Shown piece by piece: positions 42,319 to 51,252 of a DNA stretch of 64,000 bases; the first letter of the stretch is position 1; every line of letters starts with the position of its first letter. Position numbers and translations under genes: made by a program. This DNA is from Acidimicrobiales bacterium (GTDB lineage: Bacteria; Actinomycetota; Acidimicrobiia; Acidimicrobiales; JADJXE01), in NCBI GenBank assembly GCA_016716005.1, contig JADJXE010000001.1, positions 1,501,001 through 1,565,000 on the forward strand, read 5' to 3'. Below the pieces are notes generated by a model. The model was given only the letters and a program-made list of their open reading frames with translations, did no database searches and was not told the DNA's origin.

Positions 42319-42912
42319 ATGCGACCTACCACCCACCGGCCCGAGGGCCGGTTCTCCCGCCACGCGGCCGGGCCCGGGCCCGGGCCGGGCGGGTTCGATC
42401 CCCCCGGCTTCGGCGGGCCGCCGTCGCGGGGCCGCGGCCGCGGCCGGGGACGCGGCCGCGGGGCGGGGCGGGCCCGGCGCGGCGACGTGCGCGCCGCGGT
42501 GCTCGCACTGCTGCTCGAGCGACCCATGCACGGCTACGAGATGATCCAGGTGCTCGACGAGCGCACCGGCGGGGTGTGGAAGCCGAGCCCGGGCTCGATC
42601 TACCCGGCCCTGGCCCTGCTCGAGGACGAGGGCCTCGTCACCGCCGACGCCGCGAGCGGCAAGCGGCTCTTCACCATCACCGACGCCGGCCGGGAGGCCC
42701 TGGCCCGCGAGCCGCGCGACCGCTCCCCCTGGGAAGAGGTCACCGACGGCATCAACCCCGACGAGCTGCGCCTGCGCGAGCTGGTCGGGCAGATCGTGAT
42801 GGCGACCCACCAGGTGGTCGAGGCCGGCACCGACGCGCACAAGGCCAAGGCCGTCGCCGTGCTCGCAGAGAGCCGCCGCCGGCTCTACGCCATCCTCGCC
42901 GACGCCGACTGA
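42319..42912 (+). CDS. PadR-family transcriptional regulator
   Basis: 197 residues. The first about 65 are a Gly/Arg/Pro-rich tail (RGRGRGRGRGAGRARRG) that is likely disordered and basic. Then a PadR winged helix: DVRAAVLALLLERPMHGYEMIQVLDERTGGVWKPSPGSIYPALALLEDEGLV. The C-terminal helix for dimerisation follows. ATG 42319 has GAGGAGG 6 bases upstream. The palindrome cluster just upstream suggests self-control. Effector unknown; the binding-protein gene upstream is a possible target. Confidence 0.9.
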   Translation: MRPTTHRPEGRFSRHAAGPGPGPGGFDPPGFGGPPSRGRGRGRGRGRGAGRARRGDVRAAVLALLLERPMHGYEMIQVLDERTGGVWKPSPGSIYPALALLEDEGLVTADAASGKRLFTITDAGREALAREPRDRSPWEEVTDGINPDELRLRELVGQIVMATHQVVEAGTDAHKAKAVAVLAESRRRLYAILADAD

Positions 42913-42922
42913 CCGGCGCGCG

Positions 42923-42960
42923 CCCGAGCGCGGCCGAGGAGCCCTCGCGCCGCGCTCGGG
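42923..42960. terminator. Bidirectional terminator-like hairpin
   Basis: CCCGAGCGCGG / CCGCGCTCGGG, an 11-bp perfect stem with a 16-base loop, centred between the convergent PadR and SHOCT genes. Confidence 0.8.
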
Positions 42961-42981
42961 GCGTGCCCCCGGACGGGGGGA

Positions 42982-43383
42982 TCAGCCGATCGCCTTGGCC
43001 TTCAGCCGGTTGAACTCGGCCTCGTCGATGACGCCCTTCTCCTTGAGGTCGGCCAGCCGGGCCAGCTCGTCGGCCGTGCTCGACGAGGCGCCGACGGCGC
43101 TGCGGATGTACGCCTGCGTGGCCTCGTCCTGCGCCTGTGCGGCCCTGATGGCGTGCTCCTGCATCTTGTGGCCCCGGGCGATCAGGTAGACGAACACCCC
43201 CAGGTAGGGGAGGACGATCACGAAGATCACCCAGATGGCCTTGGCGAACCCACCCATGTCATCGCTCCGGAAGATGTCGCCGAACACGACGATCAGGAGC
43301 CAGATCCAGATGAAGAACATGAAGAACCAGAGCATCGACCAGAACACCTGGCCGGTCCCGAACTCCGCTGCGAGCGTCAACAC
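42982..43383 (-). CDS. SHOCT-domain membrane protein
   Basis: 133 residues. Two TM helices (VFWSMLWFFMFFIWIWLLIVVFG and AIWVIFVIVLPYLGVFVYLIARG) precede a cytoplasmic helix. A C-terminal SHOCT motif (ELARLADLKEKGVIDEAEFNRLKAKAIG) ends the protein. SHOCT tails are thought to mediate oligomerisation. GTG 43383 follows GGGAGG by 6 bases. The 43384-43644 spacer upstream holds no other gene that I trust. Confidence 0.88.
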   Translation of the reverse strand: MLTLAAEFGTGQVFWSMLWFFMFFIWIWLLIVVFGDIFRSDDMGGFAKAIWVIFVIVLPYLGVFVYLIARGHKMQEHAIRAAQAQDEATQAYIRSAVGASSSTADELARLADLKEKGVIDEAEFNRLKAKAIG

Positions 43384-43644
43384 GTGCTGCCTCCCTAAGA
43401 CGATGCGAGCGCATGCTGCCACGGATCGCTCCGGGATTCCTCACCCAGAAGGGGTGGGCGCCGGCCGGGCGGCCCCCGACCCGTGCGGAGCGCTCGCCCA
43501 CCATCCTGCGTCGTGGGCGGCTTCTTCGACCTGAGCCTGCCGGACGCGCGCGGCCCGGGCGAGGTGGCGGGCATGTTCGCCGGCGCCGAGGCGGCCGAGG
43601 TGCACAGGGCGCGTCCGGTGGGGGTCTCGGACGACTGGTGCCGG

Positions 43645-44670
43645 TCACGACCCCGCGCGGTCGAGCTCGGCGAGGATCCGCTCGCCGTCGGGATGGGCGA
43701 GGACGCGAGCCGTGACGTCGGCACGCTGGCGCTCGGCCACGAGCGCCGGCTGCTCCACCGTGGCCCAGCGCACCAGCCCCGCCCAGAACCGTTCGATCAG
43801 CTCCCGGCCGGGCACGGTGCCTCCGTCGACCGTGCGGAAGGTCACCGACGCGACCTCACCGAGGTACAGGCACAGGGAGCGGACGTGGATCTGCTCGTCG
43901 GCGCGGATGCGGTCGACGATCTCGGCGGCCTCCTCGGCGCCGGGCCGCCGGTCCGCGAAGAGGTCCGGCGTGCGGAGGATCGCCTGGGCGTCGGCGAAGC
44001 CGAGCTCGGCCCGGAACTCGATGATCAGCAGGTTGGCGAGCAGCGACAGCAGGCCCTCGACCTCGGGCGCGACCTCGGGAATGAACCGGGTGCCGGCTTC
44101 GGGCCGGGCGATGTTCTCCGGCGGCTCCACGTCGGCATGGGCGCCTTCGCCGAAGGCCAGGTCGCGCGCGACGAACCACATCACGTCGTGCCCGCCGATG
44201 CCCTCGGCCGGGAGACCGCCCTCGTCGAGGCCATGGGCCCGCAGCAGCCCACGGTTCAGGTGCCCGATGGCCATCTCGGACAGGTCGTCGACCACGAAGG
44301 GCTGGAGGTCGGGGAGCTCGACCTCGGCGAGCAGCCGCCCCTTCGCCTCGATCTTGCCGGTGATGGTGAGCTGGTTCCAGAACGTCTCGCCCAGGCCGTG
44401 GCGGAGCAGCACGCGCTGCTGCTCCACGTTGGGCCAGCGCACTCCGGCCAGGAGGGAGGCATCGGCCTGGAGCGGCTCGCCGCCCCGGCGTCGCAGCGCG
44501 GCGGTCCAGTGGTCGAGGGCCTCGTCGCGCACCAGGGCGCGCGGCGGCTGATAGGTGCCGTCGTCGAGGAAGCCACCGTGCAGCCGGTGCCCGGCGACCA
44601 CGTGCGGTGCCGCGTACTCGTGGTCGCGCAGCAGCTCGCGCTCGTCGTACACCAGCTGGTCGGTGGTCAT
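43645..44670 (-). CDS. Unknown protein with a ferritin-like helical region
   Basis: 341 residues, no family recognised. MTTDQLVYDERELLRDHEYAAP opens a mixed N-terminal half (LRHGLGETFWNQLTITGKIEAKGRLLAE). The C-terminal half is helical, with EGLLSLLANLLIIEFRAELGFADAQ and EIVDRIRADEQIHVRSLCLYLGE. The pattern E..R.E at about 190-200 and Glu259/His262 (EQIH) resembles di-iron ferritin-like ligands, so a metal-dependent oxidase or monooxygenase is possible but not shown. No signal or TM. ATG 44670 has AGGGGG about 9 bases upstream. Confidence 0.65.
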   Translation of the reverse strand: MTTDQLVYDERELLRDHEYAAPHVVAGHRLHGGFLDDGTYQPPRALVRDEALDHWTAALRRRGGEPLQADASLLAGVRWPNVEQQRVLLRHGLGETFWNQLTITGKIEAKGRLLAEVELPDLQPFVVDDLSEMAIGHLNRGLLRAHGLDEGGLPAEGIGGHDVMWFVARDLAFGEGAHADVEPPENIARPEAGTRFIPEVAPEVEGLLSLLANLLIIEFRAELGFADAQAILRTPDLFADRRPGAEEAAEIVDRIRADEQIHVRSLCLYLGEVASVTFRTVDGGTVPGRELIERFWAGLVRWATVEQPALVAERQRADVTARVLAHPDGERILAELDRAGS

Positions 44671-44847
44671 GCCCCGCACCCCCTGCGATCCCCGGTCACC
44701 GCTCGCGCCGTACCGTAACCGCCGGGGCCCTCGCCGGGGCCGCTCGACCGGCCCGGTCCACAGAGCGCGGGCCAGCGCGGGCACGGGCGCCAAGTGCTCG
44801 ACCGCCTCGCCGAGGGGCCGACCGAGCACACGCCCCGAGCAGCGAGG

Positions 44848-45996
44848 TCAGGGATCGCCGAAGCGGGCGCGGGTGAGCTGGGCCTCCAGCAGCTGCTGGC
44901 GCACGGGGTCGACCGGCGGCGGCTGGTCGGCCAGCTCGGCGAGCCGGGCGAGGGCCCGGTGCAGCGCGTCGAAGCGGCGGCGCTCCCGCCGCGGCAGGCG
45001 CCGGCGGGTCTGCAGCAGCGCCCGCCAGTGGGCGAACACGTCCACCTCGGGGTGAGGGATCCCGTAGCGATCGGCGAGCACCGGCACCAGCACCTCGAAC
45101 CGTCGTCGCTCGGCACCCCGGGCCCGCACCAGCATCACGACGGTGGATCCGAACAGCAGCACGAAGCCGCCGGCTGCCGCGAGCACCACCGCCGCCTCGT
45201 TCACTGCCTCGGCCAGGGCGATCGAGCCGTTCCACGTGGCGTGGAACCCGGCCGCGATGGCCCAGCCCCAGAGGAAGGCCGGGGCCACGGGCCGTCGGCG
45301 AGCCACGGCCAGCCCGACCGCCAGGCCGATCCACATCGTGAACAGCGGGTGGGAGAAGGGGGTCAGCACCCCCCTGACGACGAAGGTGGCGACCAGCTCG
45401 CCCCCTCCGCCGGCGAGGGCGTAGTACTCGACGTCCTCGACCACCGCGAAGCCCAGCGCCACCCAGCCGGCGTAGACGATGCCGTCCATCACGCCGTCGA
45501 GCTCGCGGCGACGGAGGGCCCACACCACGCCGAGCCCCTTCATGCCCTCCTCCACGAGCGGGGCCGACACGACGGCGGCGGCGGTCTCGCCGGCCACCGC
45601 GGCCGTGATGCTGTTGACGATCACGGCCACGAGCACGGCGACGGTGCCCCCCCACAGCACGGCGTGGAGCCTCGACGCCCAGGGCTCCGGCTCGACCCGG
45701 TCGAGCCAGGCCAGGGCGGGCAGGACGATGGCCAGGGGGACGAGGGCGAGGGGCATCACGACCGGCGACACCACGGCGGTGAGCACCACGAGGGGCACCA
45801 TCAGCACCGACGCCGCCACCACCGGCGGGCTGAGCCAGGCCGGCAACCGGGGCCGCCGCCCGGCGAGCCCTCCCACGTAGGCCGTCCACGACCGCCCGTC
45901 CCACCACCGCCAGGGCGCCGCCCGCCACGGGTCGGGGTACCACCCTGCGACCGCGGCGGCCGGGGGCGGCGGGACGGGTGCGAGCGGTGCGGTCAT
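44848..45996 (-). CDS. PrsW-family intramembrane metalloprotease with DUF2510 tag
   Basis: 382 residues. An N-terminal DUF2510 tag (AGWYPDPWRAAPWRWWDGRSWT) precedes about eight TM helices. The PrsW catalytic residues are in place: PLVEEGMKG (Glu149/Glu150, Lys153), FSHPLFT (His216) and AGFHATWNG (His252). Relatives cleave anti-sigma factors or act as sensors; the substrate here is unknown. The cytoplasmic tail is Arg-rich and helical (RRRLPRRERRRFDALHRAL). Confidence 0.88.
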   Translation of the reverse strand: MTAPLAPVPPPPAAAVAGWYPDPWRAAPWRWWDGRSWTAYVGGLAGRRPRLPAWLSPPVVAASVLMVPLVVLTAVVSPVVMPLALVPLAIVLPALAWLDRVEPEPWASRLHAVLWGGTVAVLVAVIVNSITAAVAGETAAAVVSAPLVEEGMKGLGVVWALRRRELDGVMDGIVYAGWVALGFAVVEDVEYYALAGGGGELVATFVVRGVLTPFSHPLFTMWIGLAVGLAVARRRPVAPAFLWGWAIAAGFHATWNGSIALAEAVNEAAVVLAAAGGFVLLFGSTVVMLVRARGAERRRFEVLVPVLADRYGIPHPEVDVFAHWRALLQTRRRLPRRERRRFDALHRALARLAELADQPPPVDPVRQQLLEAQLTRARFGDP

Positions 45997-46106
45997 GGCT
46001 CGGGGCGCAGCAGCGGGCGTCGCGACGGGCGGGACGAGCCACGGGTCCGCGGGGTCACGGCGAGATCATCGCTCGCCCGCCACGAGCTGCAGCGCAGGCC
46101 GGCGAC

Positions 46107-47126
46107 TCAGGCCGTGGCGTGCTCCACCCGGCCGTCCGGGCGGCGGGCGAACCGCCCCTGCCCGACCCCGTGCACCGGGTCGTCGTCGGGCCAGGGCCAG
46201 CCCCCGAACCCGGTGCGGCGGTAGTCGGCGAGGGCCCGCTCGATCCCGGCCCGGTCGTTCATCACGAACGGCCCGTACTGGGCCACCGGCTCGCCGATGG
46301 GGCGACCCTGCAGCACCAGGAGCTCCACGCCCTGCCCGCCGGCGATCGGCACGGGCTCGTCGCAGCGCACCACCGCGCCCGTGCCGACCGGGAGCTGGCG
46401 CTCACCGATCCGCACCGACGCGCCCTCGAACGCGTAGACGGTGCGCACCGTGGCGGGTCCGGCGGCCGCGGGGAGCACCCAGTGCGCCCCGGGCTCGAGG
46501 CGCACGTGCCAGATGGCCACGTCGGCCTCGGGCCGGGCCGCCCACGATCGTGGCGGCGGGGGAGGCGGGACCAGGCCCTCCAGGGCCCCGGCGATCACGG
46601 TGACCTCGGTGATCCGGCCGCCGTCGTCGACAGCCGTGTACCGCGGGATCTCGCGATCCCACAGCATCGAGAAGTGCGGGTCGACCAGCTTGTCGTCGGC
46701 CGGCAGGTTGACCCAGATCTGGAAGAGCTCGAGCGGGTTGGGCCCGCCCTCGTCGAGGAGGGGGAACATCTCGGCGTGCACGATGCCGCCGCCGGCGGTG
46801 AGCCACTGCACGTCGCCCCGGCCGTACCTGGCGGCGGCGCCGAGGGAGTCGGCGTGGTCCACCAGGCCCCGGCGCACGAAGGTCACCGTCTCGAAGCCCC
46901 GGTGGGGGTGCGCGGGGAAGCCGGGGACACGGTCGCCGTGGTACATGCGCCACCCGTCGAGGCCTGCGAAGTCCTGCCCCAGGTCCCGCCCCGCCAGCGT
47001 GGCCGCCGGCCCCAGCCGGCCGTTGCCGGCGGGGTAGGCGTCGTCGTGATGGACGCAGAACAGGAAGGGGTCCACCGTCGGCCACGGGACGCCCAACGGC
47101 ATCGTCTGGATCACCGGGTCGCGCAT
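46107..47126 (-). CDS. Pirin-family bicupin
   Basis: 339 residues. The N-terminal cupin has the pirin metal site HPHRGFETVTF (paired His), VQWLTAGGGIVHAEM with His/Glu, and ELFQIWVNLP. The C-terminal cupin follows. Pirins are Fe-binding redox sensors or quercetin-dioxygenase-like enzymes. ATG 47126 has no Shine-Dalgarno but TAGCCT (47138-47133, minus strand) 6 bases upstream, so it is predicted to be leaderless. Divergent from the DinB gene across 283 bp that show no other gene. Confidence 0.9.
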   Translation of the reverse strand: MRDPVIQTMPLGVPWPTVDPFLFCVHHDDAYPAGNGRLGPAATLAGRDLGQDFAGLDGWRMYHGDRVPGFPAHPHRGFETVTFVRRGLVDHADSLGAAARYGRGDVQWLTAGGGIVHAEMFPLLDEGGPNPLELFQIWVNLPADDKLVDPHFSMLWDREIPRYTAVDDGGRITEVTVIAGALEGLVPPPPPPRSWAARPEADVAIWHVRLEPGAHWVLPAAAGPATVRTVYAFEGASVRIGERQLPVGTGAVVRCDEPVPIAGGQGVELLVLQGRPIGEPVAQYGPFVMNDRAGIERALADYRRTGFGGWPWPDDDPVHGVGQGRFARRPDGRVEHATA

Positions 47127-47311
47127 CGCTCCAGGCTACGGGCGGCCGCCCCCGCGCCCACCCGAGCTCGGCCGGCTGGGTGCCGGCCGACGCACCTCGA
47201 GTGGACGACTGCTGGCCCACGCAGGTGCTCGTGGCGCTCGTGTTCGGGACATTCGTCGGCCTGGTGCCACCCCGGCCTCGATCGACGCCCTGGAACCGAC
47301 AGCACTGCTGC

Positions 47312-47317
47312 CATAAC
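47312..47317 (+). promoter_or_regulatory. Candidate -10 region of the DinB-family gene
   Basis: CATAAC within CATAACATG, an unusually AT-rich patch about 90 bases before the ATG at 47410. No convincing -35 is seen. The rest of the 47127-47409 spacer is featureless. Confidence 0.3.
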
Positions 47318-47409
47318 ATGTCGTGGCCTGCCGAACCCGGGAGGGCGACGGCCGATCACCCGGCACCGCGAGCCACGCCGGTGGCTGGGCCTGATCCAGG
47401 AGGATCCTC

Positions 47410-47976
47410 ATGACCGATCTCGTCCTCGACTCGCTCCAGCGCCGCATGGCCGCCATGCACTCGCTCTACTACCAGGCCGTCGACACCATGGGCATCGAGC
47501 ACGTGAACCACGTCGAGCGCGAGGGCGTGCTGCCCATCGCCTTCTCCCTGTTCCACTTCACGAACATGGAGGACGCGTCGTTCATGCTCATCACCGGCCA
47601 GGCGCCGGTCTGGGGAGACGAGTGGCAGTCGCGGGTGCGGATGGCGATCGACGACCACGGCAAGGAGCTCACCGTGGCGGAGATGATCCATCAGCAGGTC
47701 GGCGACTACGACGAGTTCCGGGCCTACCAGCGCGCCGTGTTCGAGCGCACCGAGGGCTGGCTGGCCCGGCTCGACCCGGCCGAGCTCAACCGCATCGTCA
47801 TCCCCCGACCGCTGCCGGACCAGTTGGCCAGCACCTACAGCGCCAGGGTGGCCGGCCCCGACGGCATCACCGTGCTCGACGCCGCCGAGTGCTGGATCTA
47901 CCAGCACGGGCTGCGCCACATGGGCGAGATCGAGCTGGCCCGCGGCCTGGTGGGCCTGGGCGGCATGACCAGCTGA
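47410..47976 (+). CDS. DinB-superfamily protein
   Basis: 188 residues, mostly helical. RRMAAMHSLYYQAVDTM, FSLFHFTNMEDASFM (His of the first metal helix) and YQHGLRHMGEIELARGL (C-terminal His motif) fit a DinB four-helix metal-binding fold, whose members include thiol-dependent S-transferases and many uncharacterised proteins. ATG 47410 is preceded by AGGAGG. Convergent with the WS/DGAT gene. Confidence 0.75.
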   Translation: MTDLVLDSLQRRMAAMHSLYYQAVDTMGIEHVNHVEREGVLPIAFSLFHFTNMEDASFMLITGQAPVWGDEWQSRVRMAIDDHGKELTVAEMIHQQVGDYDEFRAYQRAVFERTEGWLARLDPAELNRIVIPRPLPDQLASTYSARVAGPDGITVLDAAECWIYQHGLRHMGEIELARGLVGLGGMTS

Positions 47977-48020
47977 CCGGGCCCCGCCCCGGCCCCGCCC
48001 GGGCACCGCCCACCTCCCGG

Positions 48021-49412
48021 TCACCCGAGGGCGAGCAGCTCCTCGAAGGCGTCGGCCAGCCCCTTGGCGAAGGCATCCGCGTCGGGGCAGGCGTCGGGGT
48101 CCACGTGGATCCCGAAGTTCAGCTGGCCGTCGTAGCTGAGGATCGCGATCCCCAGGCTGAGGTTCGCGGCGAGCGGCACCACCGGGTAGATCTCGAGCAG
48201 CCGGGCACCCAGCACGTACAGGGGCAGCTGTGGGCCGGGCACGTTGGTGACCACCACGTTCACCAGCGGGTTGTGCTCGACGAGGAACCGGCTGGTCAGC
48301 GCCAGCACCGGCGGCAGGAACGTGTCCGCCCACTCGAAGATGAGCTCGGTGCCCTCCTGCTCGCCGCTCTGCTTCAGCACCCCCATGGCGTCGCGGACGA
48401 TCTGCAGCCGGGCCGCCGGGTCGGGCTCGTGGACCGGGAGCACGGCGACCAGGCTGCTGACCACGTTGCCGAGGTGCTGGTCGCCGGCCTGCCGCGTGCT
48501 CACGGGCACCAGGGCATGGAGATCGATGGCGTCGACCGGCTCGCCCCTGCCGGCGAGGAGGGAGCGGAGGCCACCCGCCACCGCCGCCAGGATCAGGTCG
48601 TTCACCGTCACGCCCAGCCGGTGGCTCAGCTCCCGCAGCTCGACCAGCGACTCGCGCACCGTGAGGAAGCGGCGCCGCACCCCGACCGGGCGGTTCAGCG
48701 ACGACCTGGGGGCCAGGTTCTCGGGCCGCACCACCGAGCCGAGCGCGCCGACGCGCTCGCGCAGACGCTCCGTCGACCGGGCCGTCGAGGCCACCGCGCG
48801 GGCCCATCCCACGGGCACCAGGGCCAGCTCGCGGGCGCTGTCGGCCAGCAGCTGCACGCCCGACGGCGCCGGGCGCGGCTCCCACGGCTCGGGCTCGGCC
48901 AGCCCGGCCTCGGGGTCGGGGTGCAGCAGCACCGTCAGCGTGCCGGCCCCGCTCACGCCGTCGACCATGGCGTGGTGGATCTTGTCGACGATGCCGATGC
49001 GCCCGCCCTGCAGCCCGTCGACGAACCACTTCTCCCAGAGCGGCTTGGTCCGGTCGAGGGGCTGGCGCTGGAGGTCTTCGGCCAGCTCGACGAGCTGCTC
49101 GTCGGTGCCGGGGGCCGGCAGGCCGATCACCTTCACGTGCTCGGCGACGTCGAAGCGGTCGGCGTCGACCCACACCGGACGGCCCAACGACAGCGGCGTC
49201 GACATCAGCCGCTGGCGGTACTTCGGGAGCAGGTGGAGCCGCGACTCGACCAGGCGACGGAGATCCTCGATCCGGATCCTCCCCGAGCCGTCGACGAGCG
49301 GGGCCCGCTCGACGATCGACAGGGACCCCACGTGCAGGGGCACCCCGGGTCGCTCGATGTCGAGGAACGTGGTGTCGAGCGACGAGAGCCGCTCGTAGCT
49401 GGGTGCGCCCAC
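48021..49412 (-). CDS. Wax ester synthase/diacylglycerol acyltransferase (WS/DGAT)
   Basis: 463 residues, the usual length. The catalytic HHxxxDG motif is HHAMVDG (His146-His147 ... Asp151-Gly152); PLWEKWFVDGL, NDLILAAVAGGLR and NVPGPQLPLYVLGARL are other conserved blocks. It condenses acyl-CoA with an alcohol or diacylglycerol to give storage lipid. GTG 49412 follows AGGGGAGGGG. The desaturase (54867) and the acyl-CoA synthetase (5069) in the same window would fit lipid-storage metabolism, though they are not in one operon. Confidence 0.93.
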   Translation of the reverse strand: MGAPSYERLSSLDTTFLDIERPGVPLHVGSLSIVERAPLVDGSGRIRIEDLRRLVESRLHLLPKYRQRLMSTPLSLGRPVWVDADRFDVAEHVKVIGLPAPGTDEQLVELAEDLQRQPLDRTKPLWEKWFVDGLQGGRIGIVDKIHHAMVDGVSGAGTLTVLLHPDPEAGLAEPEPWEPRPAPSGVQLLADSARELALVPVGWARAVASTARSTERLRERVGALGSVVRPENLAPRSSLNRPVGVRRRFLTVRESLVELRELSHRLGVTVNDLILAAVAGGLRSLLAGRGEPVDAIDLHALVPVSTRQAGDQHLGNVVSSLVAVLPVHEPDPAARLQIVRDAMGVLKQSGEQEGTELIFEWADTFLPPVLALTSRFLVEHNPLVNVVVTNVPGPQLPLYVLGARLLEIYPVVPLAANLSLGIAILSYDGQLNFGIHVDPDACPDADAFAKGLADAFEELLALG

Positions 49413-49539
49413 GGAACCCCTCCCCTGCCCGGTGCCCGGCCGAGTGGGCGCAGGCTAGTGGGTGGCCGCGGAGCCCCGCCCCCGGGCCACGGGCCGGCCG
49501 CGATTGGTAGACACGGGGTCGGGAAGGGGTGGACGGACG

Positions 49540-51252
49540 ATGACCGAGCTGCGAACCGCCCGCTGGTACGGGAAGCCCGATCGCGACGGGTTCATCCACC
49601 GGTCGTGGATGAAGTCCGACGGCTATCCCGACGACCTGTTCTCGGGCCGGCCCATGATCGGCATCTGCAACTCCTGGTCGGAGCTCACGCCGTGCAACAG
49701 CCACCTCGACAAGGTGGCCGAGCACGTCAAGCGCGGGGTGTGGGAGGCCGGCGGCGTGCCACTGGAGTTCCCGGCCATGTCGCTCGGGGAGACCCAGCTG
49801 CTGCCCACCGCCATGCTGTTCCGGAACCTGATGAGCATGGCGGTCGAGGAGTCGATCCGGGGCAACCCGATCGACGGCGTGGTGCTGCTCGGGGGGTGCG
49901 ACAAGAACACCCCCGCCCAGGTGATGGGGGCGGCCTCGGTCGACCTGCCCACCGTCGTGCTGTCCGGCGGCCCCAAGCTGACCGGCCGGTTCCGGGGCAG
50001 GCCGATCGGCAGCGGCACGGACGCGTGGCGGTTCGACGAGGCGGTGCGGGCCGGCCGCATGTCGATCGACGACCTGTCCGAGGCCGAGGCCTGCATGTCG
50101 CGCAGCGCCGGCTTCTGCAACACCATGGGTACCGCCTCGACGATGGCGTCGCTGGCCGAGGCGATGGGCCTCACCCTCCCCGGCAACGCCGCCATCCCCG
50201 CCGCCGACTCCCGGCGCCTCACCCTCGCCCACCTGACGGGGCGCCGGATCGTGCAGATGGTCCGCGAGGACCAGCGCCTCTCGGCGGTGCTGACCCGAGC
50301 CTCGTTCGAGAACGCGGTCAAGGTGTGCGCCGCCATCGGCGGCTCGACCAACGCCGTGGTGCACCTGCTCGCCATCGCCGGCCGGGCCGGCGTGCCCTTC
50401 GTCCTCGACGACTGGGACCGGCTCGGGCGCGGCATCCCCCTGCTCGTCGACCTGATGCCGTCGGGCGAGCACCTCATGGAGGACTTCCACGCGGCCGGTG
50501 GCCTGGCGGCGGTGATGCGCGAGATGGGCGATCACCTCGATCTCTCCGCGCCCACGGTGTCGGGCCGGCCGATCGGCGAGCAGGTCGCGACGGCGGTGCG
50601 CGTCGGCGACGACGTCATCCGGCCGATCGGCGACCCGATCCGCGCCGATGCCGGGATCGCCGTGCTCCGGGGCAACCTGGCCCCGGACGGGGCGGTCATC
50701 AAGCCGGCCGCGGCCACCGCCGCCCTGCTCCGCCACACCGGGCCGGCCGTGGTGTTCGAGAGCATCGAGGACCTCAAGGCCCGCATCGACGACCCCGGCC
50801 TCGACGTCGACGCGGACTCGGTGCTCGTCCTGAAGGGCTGCGGGCCGAAGGGGTACCCGGGCATGCCCGAGGTGGGGAACCTGCCGCTGCCCCGCAAGCT
50901 GCTGGAGCGCGGCGTCACCGACATGGTGCGGGTCTCCGACGCCCGGATGAGCGGCACCGCCTACGGCACGGTCGTGCTCCACACCGCCCCCGAGGCGGCC
51001 GCCGGGGGGCCGCTGGCGCTGGTGCGCGACGGCGACCCCGTCACCCTCGACTTCGACGCCCGCACGCTCACCGTCGCGGTGCCCGACGAGGAGCTGGCCC
51101 GGCGACGAGCGGGCTGGGCAGCGCCGGCGGGCGCGCCCGCCCGCGGCTACGCCAAGCTGTACGTCGACCACGTCCTGCAGGCCGACCGGGGTGCCGATCT
51201 CGACTTCCTCGTGGGGGCCAGCGGGTCCGACGTCCCCAGGGAGTCCCATTGA
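49540..51252 (+). CDS. IlvD/Edd-family sugar-acid dehydratase (L-arabinonate dehydratase-like)
   Basis: 570 residues. Dehydrates a sugar acid to its 2-keto-3-deoxy form with an Fe-S cluster and Mg. Cluster Cys52 (PCNSH), Cys120 (GGCDKNTPAQ) and Cys193 (FCNTMGTAST) have the 68 and 73 residue spacings that I recall for rhizobial L-arabinonate dehydratase; SDARMSGTAYGTVVLH is the C-terminal signature. It lacks features peculiar to the IlvD amino-acid enzyme. ATG 49540 gives the normal N-terminus. Its stop overlaps the SDR start (TTGA), so the two are coupled. A sugar-acid pathway is inferred from the three-gene operon. Confidence 0.9.
   Translation: MTELRTARWYGKPDRDGFIHRSWMKSDGYPDDLFSGRPMIGICNSWSELTPCNSHLDKVAEHVKRGVWEAGGVPLEFPAMSLGETQLLPTAMLFRNLMSMAVEESIRGNPIDGVVLLGGCDKNTPAQVMGAASVDLPTVVLSGGPKLTGRFRGRPIGSGTDAWRFDEAVRAGRMSIDDLSEAEACMSRSAGFCNTMGTASTMASLAEAMGLTLPGNAAIPAADSRRLTLAHLTGRRIVQMVREDQRLSAVLTRASFENAVKVCAAIGGSTNAVVHLLAIAGRAGVPFVLDDWDRLGRGIPLLVDLMPSGEHLMEDFHAAGGLAAVMREMGDHLDLSAPTVSGRPIGEQVATAVRVGDDVIRPIGDPIRADAGIAVLRGNLAPDGAVIKPAAATAALLRHTGPAVVFESIEDLKARIDDPGLDVDADSVLVLKGCGPKGYPGMPEVGNLPLPRKLLERGVTDMVRVSDARMSGTAYGTVVLHTAPEAAAGGPLALVRDGDPVTLDFDARTLTVAVPDEELARRRAGWAAPAGAPARGYAKLYVDHVLQADRGADLDFLVGASGSDVPRESH

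Noticed and set aside
42385..42402. GGTTCGATCC, a T-arm-like sequence that could suggest a tRNA
   Set aside because: It lies inside the PadR coding frame (GGFDPP) and there is no acceptor stem, D-arm or anticodon arm around it.
43511..43644. Small plus-strand gene beginning VVGGFFDLSLPDARGP upstream of the ferritin-like gene
   Set aside because: It reads on antisense to the next gene without a stop, has no ribosome site and no recognisable motif.
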